Source: Acidiferrobacter thiooxydans (GTDB taxonomy: Bacteria; Pseudomonadota; Gammaproteobacteria; Acidiferrobacterales; Acidiferrobacteraceae). Taken from it: 64,000 bases of DNA. Both the position numbers and the translations under genes were made by a program. The stretch spans positions 584,501 through 648,500 of the forward strand of contig NZ_PSYR01000001.1 of the NCBI RefSeq assembly GCF_003333315.1, given 5' to 3'. The number at the start of each line of letters is the position of its first letter. The first letter of the stretch is position 1. This document shows, piece after piece, positions 46,882 through 54,501 of the stretch. The notes beneath the pieces are model-generated. The model worked only from the letters and a program-made list of their open reading frames with translations. It was not told the DNA's origin and ran no database searches.

Positions 46882-47325
46882 CGCAGAGGTCTTTGCGCCC
46901 AGGGCCGCGCGAGCCCGCCAGCCGCGGCCAATCCGCTGCGAGACGGGATATCCCTGAGTGTCGCAAGGGCTTTGGGATGGGGAGGATGGGTTATTGGCCG
47001 CCGTTGCCCAAGCCGTTTCGAATCCGGGTCCGGCGAATGCCTATGTGGGGTAAAGCCATCCGCTGGGGCGGGCCGTCAGACCGCTCTTGGGCGGAGGTGG
47101 CGCAAAAAAAGGCGGCCTAAGCGCACGCTATCCGAGGCAAACAGAAAATGATGGAGATGTTCGGGCCGCCAGAGAGCAAACACGCCGGCGCGCGGCAGGC
47201 CATGCGGCCTACCAATAAGTCGATGGGTATCGCGCCCAAGGTCATGGGGGCAAGGCCGCCTGGACCCCAAGGGGCGTTTCCGGTCTTACTGGACTGTGTT
47301 GGCGAGTTCGGCGGCAGTCGGCGCC
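46882..47325. other. 444-bp gap between the ATPase and acetate kinase genes
   Basis: GC-rich, with no gene I can support. It separates two convergent genes and belongs to the 3.5-kb segment between the ackA repeats. Confidence 0.4.
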
Positions 47326-48501
47326 TTAAAGCGGATCCAGCAGCCGGTGGCTGTGCCGGGCAATCATCAGGTCTTCGTGCGTAGGGATGACGCGCACCGT
47401 GACCGGACTGCCGGGCGCGGAGACGGTGTCCGCGTTGCGGATGTTGGCGTCATTGTCGAGGACGACGCCGAGATGACCCAGACCCTGGGCGATGGCGTGG
47501 CGCACCGGTGCGGCATGCTCGCCGATGCCGCCGGTAAAGATCAACGTATCGACGCCGTTCATGGCCGCGGCTAGGGCGCCGGCTGCCTTGCACGCCTGAT
47601 AGCAGAACATGTCGACGGCTTGGGCGGCATGGGGGTCCGTGGTGCGTTCATGCAGCAGGCGCTGCATGTCAGCGGTGCTTCCGGATACGCCGCGTAGACC
47701 CGAGCGGTGATTGACGAGATCCTCAAGAGCCCGGTAGTCGTAGGTATTTTTCGCAAGCAGGTAGAGCAGTACGCCAGGGTCGAGATCGCCGCTACGGGTG
47801 CCCATCATGAAGCCGCCAGCGGGCGTCAACCCCATGGTCGTGTCGATGGGTCTCCCATCGGCCACGGCCACCATGCTCGCGCCGTTGCCCAGGTGGGCGA
47901 TGATCGCCCGCCCGTGTCGTGCCGCAGGCGCCAGTACGCTCATGATGTATTCGTAGGAGAGCCCGTGAAAGCCGTATTTACGCACGCCTTCGTCCCAGAG
48001 GTCGCGCGGCAGCGCTAGGCGCGCGGCGATCTCGGGGAGCGTGGCGTGGAAGGCGGTGTCCATGCAGGCGACCTGTGGCAGCCGCGGGTAATGGTGGCTG
48101 ACGGCTTCGATGACGTCGATTTCGGTGGGCAGATGCAATGGCGCAAAGTGCGCCGCGCCGCGCAGGTCGCGCAGAAACAGCGCATCGATGCGCGCGTGCC
48201 GGACGTGGTGCGGTCCTCCGGAGACCAGGCGGTGGCCGACGGCCCGCGGTACCGTGATGTGGTGCGTAGCCAGTAATTCGAACAACGCGCCGATGGCGGC
48301 GCGTTGATCCGGCATCGTGTCGGTCGGCGTACGAGTCATGCGCTTGCCCATCTGTAGCCAGCTGTGGTTGTCCGGGCCGCCGATGTCTTCCACCGCCCCG
48401 CGGGCCAGCAAATCCTCCCGCGTATCGTCTACGGCATAGAGCGCGAACTTGAGGGATGAGGATCCGCTATTGATGCAGAGAATCGGTGCCAATGCCGACA
48501 T
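47326..48501 (-). CDS. ackA: Acetate kinase
   Basis: 391 residues from MSALAPILCINSGSSSLKFAL; the frame is open further upstream but NxGSSSLK marks the start. Other conserved parts are VGHRLVSGGPHH, CMDTAFHATLPEIAARLALP, RKYGFHGLSYEYI, AHLGNGASMVAVADGRPIDTT, GDLDPGVLLYL and VFTGGIGE-like FTGGIGEHAAPVR. It interconverts acetyl-phosphate + ADP with acetate + ATP. With xfp it forms a phosphoketolase route to acetate. Convergent with xfp and the ATPase gene. Confidence 0.95.
   Translation of the reverse strand: MSALAPILCINSGSSSLKFALYAVDDTREDLLARGAVEDIGGPDNHSWLQMGKRMTRTPTDTMPDQRAAIGALFELLATHHITVPRAVGHRLVSGGPHHVRHARIDALFLRDLRGAAHFAPLHLPTEIDVIEAVSHHYPRLPQVACMDTAFHATLPEIAARLALPRDLWDEGVRKYGFHGLSYEYIMSVLAPAARHGRAIIAHLGNGASMVAVADGRPIDTTMGLTPAGGFMMGTRSGDLDPGVLLYLLAKNTYDYRALEDLVNHRSGLRGVSGSTADMQRLLHERTTDPHAAQAVDMFCYQACKAAGALAAAMNGVDTLIFTGGIGEHAAPVRHAIAQGLGHLGVVLDNDANIRNADTVSAPGSPVTVRVIPTHEDLMIARHSHRLLDPL
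47340..47647. repeat. Long direct repeat, right copy (within complete ackA)
   Basis: The partner of 43818-44124. It begins 14 bp inside the stop end of the complete ackA gene and covers the last third of the coding region. Confidence 0.93.
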
Positions 48502-50101
48502 AGATGGGACCCCCGTCGAGGTGTGCGCCGTGGCGCACCTGTTTGCCGGCCGTGGCCGCGTCATGGTCCCAGTATAGGACGTCAGGGTGCGGGAGGCATC
48601 TTGCGGATAGGTCGGCGCACCACGCCGCCTTGTCGTGATGCCGGACACGAAAGGCCCGACATAGGCCTTGTGAGGTCGATTACCTGGCGGCGGCCTGACG
48701 GGCGGACCCGCAGGCTTACGCGACTACGCGCGGGCGAGGCGCCTCATAGGCCGATCGCGCCGGTCACCGTTCGTCGGGACAAGGCCCTGTTCACGGACCG
48801 CTTGGGCCTTCGGGCCCAAAGAAAGGCCGCGGGCTTTGGCAGAAAGCGTTCCTATTCAGCGCCCGACAGGGGCCGGGAAGCAGCATAGCCGCGCACGGCG
48901 TCGCCGTCACGGTGCCCTCGGCTGTGACCCGTGGCGTGCAGCGCATTCAGGGCACCCCGCAGGGGCAGACCCGCATCCGCGTGTAACCGGCTCCCTATGG
49001 AACAATGGCGCGCTAAACGCGGGCCTCCAACGGAAGAACCATAATCTCATTCCGGCATTTATTTCTGTCGTCGGCCCAAGCAATATCTATCCATTCATAC
49101 ACGTCGTTCATTCCTTACCGGCGTGCAACACTGCTACGGTTCTAGACGGCGTTCGCACATCTGCGTACCGCTGCCGGTATGCAGACATCATGCTCCCGTA
49201 ATGGGTCGATCTCATTACCCTATAGATTATGCGTGTAAAGGCCATAAAATCGGCCCGCACACACTCTGCGAGATAGGATGCGCCGCGAAAATCTATGCGA
49301 CCGATGCGTGGACTAAAACGAGCGACCAGTGGAAAAGTATTTTCCGATAAGCGTGGTCTTATAAGGGGACAGGCCAAAGCGGCGGGCGGCGCCGGTCGCC
49401 GACTGACAAAGGATGTCTGCGGCGACAGGCGTATGCGTTGACAAGGATGCCCCGGCGCGCTGCGGTCTGTTGACAGGCGTCCGCGTGGCACCATTTCCAT
49501 GGTGTCACGCGGGCCACATCATTAAAGACAGTGCAAGGAGCGCTCCGGTATGACAACGCCCATGTTTCATCGTGCGATAGCCATAACGAATCGTCGTAGA
49601 CCTGTCCATAGTGCCATCCCTACCAATAGCGGGAGCGCATTGGCGCCGCCGCGAACGCCATCCCCGTCATTACCAAGTGCGCTCCCTTCCGCGGCCAGGC
49701 GCCATCGCTCCCGACGCCGCACGCCACTGCACCGCCAACACGGCATGCCGGCGTCGGGAGACACGGCGCATCCGCCTGATTATACGCGTGCCGTGGCAAA
49801 AAGACCGGCGTGTCCGCGCGTGTTGCCGTGAAAGTGGCGTCACAATGAAAGTGACATCACATAAGCGGCTACAGGCACGCCCCATCACCGGGCCCTTTTT
49901 ACGGGGCCTCGGGTAAGGCGCCTTTCGATACCGGTTATTGACCTACGGCCCCACGCCATTTCTATTGCGAGCCAGTTGCATGGGCAGGCAGGTTCTCGCC
50001 GCCGTCCATAGGACGGTCAGTCGTTGCGGGCGATGTCCTGCCTCGGAACCTTAGTATGGCGAGCGGCGTAGAGAGATCGCTACGTACCCAAAGAGGATTT
50101 C
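48502..50101. other. 1.6-kb gap upstream of the cellulose operon
   Basis: No gene on either strand that I can support; open frames are short, Arg/Pro-rich and without family signatures. Base composition is uneven, with an A/T-richer part at about 49,000-49,370. No cyclic-di-GMP riboswitch pattern was recognised. It must hold the promoter of bcsA and may contain decayed genes or a non-coding RNA. Confidence 0.4.
49831..49861 (+). promoter_or_regulatory. Possible tandem operator upstream of bcsA
   Basis: AAAGTGGCGTCACA (49831-49844) and AAAGTGACATCACA (49848-49861) agree at 12 of 14 positions and are spaced 17 bp. Each contains a near-palindrome GTGA-N2-TCAC. They lie about 240 bp before the bcsA start, a reasonable place for a regulator site. 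The protein is unknown. Confidence 0.3.
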
Positions 50102-52348
50102 ATGTCATTCGCAAAGCGATTAGGCGGTTTTGTGTTCGCCACGGTCGTGACGTTCGCGATTGGGCTCGTCGTCGCCCTGTCGGGCGCCCCCGTCTCGACC
50201 CGCTCCGAGGCCTACATGAGCCTTTTCATGGTGCTCATTCTGCTTGCCCTGCGAGAACTCGGAAAGAGGATTGCGTTTCGCGAGCCGGGCATCACACCCA
50301 TTCGCATCCTCAGCATCTTTATCGCGATATTCCTCACTGCGCGTTACCTTATTTGGCGCGTGCAATTCACGATCGGCGGGCATGGCGATCTAAGCACTGT
50401 GGCGGGCGTCTTGCTTTTGGGGGCCGAGATGTATTCGGCGGGTTTTGCGCTTCTCGGTTACTTTGTCAACGTCAATCCGCGCTGGCGTAAGGGCGTATCA
50501 CTACCGCCGGATCAGCCGTTGCCTGCCGTTGATGTGGTGGTGCCCAGCTACAATGAGGGCGCCGACATTCTGGAGGTGACATTGTTGGGCGCCCTCAACA
50601 TGCGCTACCCGCAAGACCGGTTGCGTGTGCATTTGCTCGATGATGGCGGTACCGATGACCGCTGCAAGAGGCCTGACATCGGCGAGCAGTCGCGCGCCCG
50701 GCGCCGGGCGTTACAGGCGCTTTGCGAACGCCTTGGGGTGAGCTATCACACGCGCGTTCACAACGATCATGCCAAGGCGGGCAATATCAACGCGGCAATT
50801 CGTGATTTGACAGGCGAGCTTATGGTGATCTTGGATGCCGATCACGTGCCGACCGTGGATTTTCTGGAAAAGACGGTCGGGTTTTTTGTCAAGGATCCGA
50901 AATGCTTTTTGGTACAGACCCCTCATAGCTTCATAAATCCCGATCCCATAGAGCGCAATCTCGCGACGTTCGACGATTCGCCGGCGGAGACGGAACTCTT
51001 TCACAACACCATACAGGCCGGTCTGGATGGATGGAACGCCTCGTTTTTCTGCGGATCGGCGGCGGTCATGCGTCGTAGCGCGCTGCTTGAGGTCGGCGGG
51101 ATCCAGGGGGATACCATAACGGAAGATGCAGAGACCGCGATGATATTGCATGCCAAGGGGTATCGTAGCGTATTTCTGAACGAATCCTTGAGCGTCGGTC
51201 TGCAGCCCGAGACGGTCATGAGTTTCATAGCGCAGCGCGTGCGATGGGCGCAAGGGGCCTTGCAGCTTCTGCGTTTCAAGAATCCGCTCGCATTGAGAGG
51301 TCTGCGCTGGACGCAGAGAATGGCCTATCTCGCGAGTTTTTCGTATTGGTTCTTTCCATTCTCTCGCGTGATCACGATCCTGGCGCCATCGTTGTTCCTG
51401 CTTTTTGGGGTCATGGTCTACAACGCGACTACAGAGCAGTACGCCATCTACGGGATCCCGTATTTCCTTTCGACCATGGTATTCGCGGATCTGGTGTTCG
51501 GAGAGATTCGTTGGCCGATGATGTCGGATGTCTACGAAATGGTACAAACGCCTCTGGCCCTACCTGCCTTGGCGGCCACGTTGCTAAGGCCGCGCAAACT
51601 TACGTTTCGTGTAACGCCGAAGGGGGAATCCCTTGAGCGGGACTTTGTGGCGCGCGTGGCATGGATTCAATACGCATTTCTGATCGTACTTGTGTCATCG
51701 CTCGCCGGAGGCGTATGGCGCTGGCTCTATCACCCGCATGAGCGGCCGCAGTTGGTGTTTACCATGATGTGGGAGTTCGTGAACATGCTGATTGTGGCGG
51801 CGGCCGTAGGTGTGACGCTGGAACGTAAGCAGCAGCGCAAGGATTTTCGCATCGTTCCAGACGAACCAATTCCGGCGGTTATGATCGCGGCCGATGGGAG
51901 GCGTATGGCGGCGCGCATAAAGGATCTGTCGGTGGGAGGGGCGTTTATCGAGATCAGCGATCCGGTACTGGCGGCGCGCGGTTTCGCTATCGATGAACGT
52001 GTCACGGTGGCGGTGGTGAGCGATCGCGCAGGGCAGCATGTGACGTTCATTCCGGCGCGCGTGACTCGGGATATATGGGGCAAGGTCGGGGTGGCGTTCG
52101 TCTTTGGCGGGAGTTCCGAGAAGGCCGATGTCGTGCACCTGATCTATGGCCGCAGCGAGGATTTGCGGGCGCGGCTTGGCAGGCGGCGAAGGCGTGTGTC
52201 GTTGGCCCAGGCCTATGCCTATATGGGCCGCAAGGCCGTTGCCGGGTTACTGGCTAATGTCCGATTCGTGATGCGCCTTGGGTGGGATGGGGCGGCGTAT
52301 GCCCCTTATCGGATCGCCGGGACGCGGCGGCGGGTTTCGCGTCTGTGA
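50102..52348 (+). CDS. bcsA: Cellulose synthase catalytic subunit BcsA with C-terminal PilZ domain
   Basis: 748 residues. Membrane helices at the N-terminus (about 10-125) and from about 405 to 570 surround a family-2 glycosyltransferase with D180-D181-G, D245-A-D247, T340-E341-D342 and QRVRW (about 378-382). The PilZ domain has R575-x3-R579 and DLSVGG, the c-di-GMP contacts. It polymerises UDP-glucose into beta-1,4-glucan and exports it through the inner membrane. First gene of bcsA-B-C-Z. Confidence 0.96.
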   Translation: MSFAKRLGGFVFATVVTFAIGLVVALSGAPVSTRSEAYMSLFMVLILLALRELGKRIAFREPGITPIRILSIFIAIFLTARYLIWRVQFTIGGHGDLSTVAGVLLLGAEMYSAGFALLGYFVNVNPRWRKGVSLPPDQPLPAVDVVVPSYNEGADILEVTLLGALNMRYPQDRLRVHLLDDGGTDDRCKRPDIGEQSRARRRALQALCERLGVSYHTRVHNDHAKAGNINAAIRDLTGELMVILDADHVPTVDFLEKTVGFFVKDPKCFLVQTPHSFINPDPIERNLATFDDSPAETELFHNTIQAGLDGWNASFFCGSAAVMRRSALLEVGGIQGDTITEDAETAMILHAKGYRSVFLNESLSVGLQPETVMSFIAQRVRWAQGALQLLRFKNPLALRGLRWTQRMAYLASFSYWFFPFSRVITILAPSLFLLFGVMVYNATTEQYAIYGIPYFLSTMVFADLVFGEIRWPMMSDVYEMVQTPLALPALAATLLRPRKLTFRVTPKGESLERDFVARVAWIQYAFLIVLVSSLAGGVWRWLYHPHERPQLVFTMMWEFVNMLIVAAAVGVTLERKQQRKDFRIVPDEPIPAVMIAADGRRMAARIKDLSVGGAFIEISDPVLAARGFAIDERVTVAVVSDRAGQHVTFIPARVTRDIWGKVGVAFVFGGSSEKADVVHLIYGRSEDLRARLGRRRRRVSLAQAYAYMGRKAVAGLLANVRFVMRLGWDGAAYAPYRIAGTRRRVSRL

Positions 52349-52359
52349 GGATGAGAGGC

Positions 52360-54501
52360 ATGACAGAAGTCACGATAGAAGTGCCGATCCGGGCACAAGG
52401 GCCGTCTCATAGAGCGGGAAGGTGGTTGGCGGGCATGCTGTCGCTCCTCTTGGCATGGGGTGGCGTACGTGCCGCTTATGCGGCGGGGGCGGTGCGCCAT
52501 GGGGGCGCGGTGATGGTGAACGCACCCTTATCCAGCCTTGTCGGCGGCAAGAAGACGGTTATGTTGCGTCCTGGGCAAGACGCCGCGAATGTCTACTGGC
52601 GCGTGGCCTCTCATCATGAAGCGCGGGATGCCACACTGGAGATCCACTATCTGGTAAGCCCCAATACGCCCAAGGGGTCGCAGTTGGCGGTGGCGGTCAA
52701 TGGCAAGATCATGGGCGCGATCGTTGTGCATGCGCATCTCCCGCGTGGCCGGTTTACATTGCGTCTGGGTCGCCGGGCTTGGGGTCATGGGCGCTATGAC
52801 ATACGGATCACCGAGATGCCAGGGGCGGCCCCCGTCGCGACACCGACTCAGTCTGGGAACATGTGGGCACAGATCGACTACAGTGCCTCGCAATTGCGTT
52901 ATAGGTCGTACTTCATTCCCTGGCGGCATCTCAATTTTGGCGCGTTGCGCGCGGTCTTGGCGGGGTCTTCGCACCATTCGATGATGAAGCTTGACATGGC
53001 TCTGTACGGTGCGGTCACGCCGACGCTCATGACCGCCTCGCAGGAGGCGGTGGCCGGGCTTGCGCTACGCAGTCGGGCGCACCTGCAGGTGCGGGTCGCT
53101 GAGGGCGCTAAGTCATCGCCCCTTGTGCGCGGCGCAAGATCCGCCGTCAGCGTCGTTCTCGGGCCCGCTGCGCGGCTTCCGGCGTTCGCATTGCCGGCAA
53201 CACCGATCGCCGGTCCCACGGTCCTGCTGGTACGCAATCCCATGCGTCCCGCCGACGCCCTCCTGGTGTTCACCGGCGAGGATGGCGCGCAGGTATTGAG
53301 GGCGGCGCGCGCCTTCGCGCTGACGAGGATGGTCTTGCCCCTCGGTCACGAATGGATCATTACCGGGAGTCGAGCAATATCCCGTACGCACCGGGGTTCG
53401 AGGGGCGTCGCCTATCCTGGCGAGAGGATCAGTCTGCGTAAGTTGGTCGGGCGCAATGCCCATCTTGGGGTCCCGCGCGCCGTTATTCCGATCCGGTTCT
53501 GGATGCCGGGCGGACTGTTTGCCTCTCGCCAAAGCAATATGAGGCTCTGGCTGACGATGGCCGCCAAGCCTCGGACCCTTAGCGGACACCGGCCGGTGAT
53601 TACCGTAACTGCCAACCACCATTGGATCTCGGAATGGACGCTGACACCCGGTGTTGCGCGCTATCAGACCACGATCCCCTTCTCGGCGCTCGTGGCCGGC
53701 CGGAATCGTGTGAGTTTTCATATATCGGGGGGCAAGGCCGCTCTCTTCCCGGGGTCCGTGCTGCGGCTCCCGAACACCCAGCGCTACGCCGTTTTACCGG
53801 ACCTTGCGCTATGGCGGCGCACGGGCTTTCCGCTTGCGGTCGACGGCCTGGGTCAACACTTGTCGGTGTGGTATGCGGCGCGTCGACCGGCCGATTGGTC
53901 CGCGGGTTTGACCCTGTTTGCGCGTCTCGTGCAGGCCTCGCGTTCGCCCTTGCCGGGCGCCGTGGCGACCTTCACCATGCCTGTCCGTGGCAATGCGCTG
54001 GCGGTCGGCACTCTCACATCCCTCGGCCGCCACTGGCTTGCGGCAAGCCCTATCCGTCTGGGCTCAAGGGGCATGGTCCGCGAGGCGGCCGGCGCCAGGG
54101 GTCATGGACACGCGTGGGCGGGGGCGAGTCGCCTGGGGGCCGGCCGCTATCTGCTGGAGTCCCGGACGCCCTACCGGCACGGTGTCATGGTGACGCTGCT
54201 GGCAAACCATGTGGCCTGGCTGCCCGCAGCCGCCTCGCGGCTGGTGATGCCCGAGAATTGGCGCATTCTGCGCGGCGATCTCGCCTGGGAAAAGGCCAGC
54301 GGGCGATACGCATCGACCAGGATCGGTCATCGTTTCGTGTATGGCCGGCGCAAGACCGGATGGTTCTGGGTGTTTGTGTTCTCGATGCGTCCGTGGCTGT
54401 GGGTCGCGGCCGCATCGGGCGTCATATTGTTCGCGGCGGTGCTGGTGTGGATGCATGCCTTGCGCAAGCGGGCGCAATGGCGCGCGGAGGAGGCACGATG
54501 A
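52360..54501 (+). CDS. bcsB: Cellulose synthase periplasmic subunit BcsB
   Basis: 713 residues from the second of two close ATGs (52351, 52360), with GAGG at 52347-52350. A signal peptide (GMLSLLLAWGGVRAAYA) is followed by two rounds of carbohydrate-binding and flavodoxin-like domains (YWRVASHHEARDATLEIHYL; FSIPFSALVAGRNRVSFHI-like). A C-terminal membrane anchor (about 675-698, WVAAASGVILFAAVLVWM) touches BcsA. It guides the emerging glucan in the periplasm. The N-terminal conservation is weaker than in BcsA, as is usual. Confidence 0.9.
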   Translation: MTEVTIEVPIRAQGPSHRAGRWLAGMLSLLLAWGGVRAAYAAGAVRHGGAVMVNAPLSSLVGGKKTVMLRPGQDAANVYWRVASHHEARDATLEIHYLVSPNTPKGSQLAVAVNGKIMGAIVVHAHLPRGRFTLRLGRRAWGHGRYDIRITEMPGAAPVATPTQSGNMWAQIDYSASQLRYRSYFIPWRHLNFGALRAVLAGSSHHSMMKLDMALYGAVTPTLMTASQEAVAGLALRSRAHLQVRVAEGAKSSPLVRGARSAVSVVLGPAARLPAFALPATPIAGPTVLLVRNPMRPADALLVFTGEDGAQVLRAARAFALTRMVLPLGHEWIITGSRAISRTHRGSRGVAYPGERISLRKLVGRNAHLGVPRAVIPIRFWMPGGLFASRQSNMRLWLTMAAKPRTLSGHRPVITVTANHHWISEWTLTPGVARYQTTIPFSALVAGRNRVSFHISGGKAALFPGSVLRLPNTQRYAVLPDLALWRRTGFPLAVDGLGQHLSVWYAARRPADWSAGLTLFARLVQASRSPLPGAVATFTMPVRGNALAVGTLTSLGRHWLAASPIRLGSRGMVREAAGARGHGHAWAGASRLGAGRYLLESRTPYRHGVMVTLLANHVAWLPAAASRLVMPENWRILRGDLAWEKASGRYASTRIGHRFVYGRRKTGWFWVFVFSMRPWLWVAAASGVILFAAVLVWMHALRKRAQWRAEEAR

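Noticed and set aside
49000-50101. A c-di-GMP (GEMM) riboswitch before bcsA
   Set aside because: No conserved GEMM core sequences were found; the PilZ domain already gives c-di-GMP control.
53622-54497. A 1,236-residue BcsC starting far inside bcsB
   Set aside because: The upstream part has no BcsC features and lies within a well-supported bcsB; a signal peptide follows the ATG at 54498.
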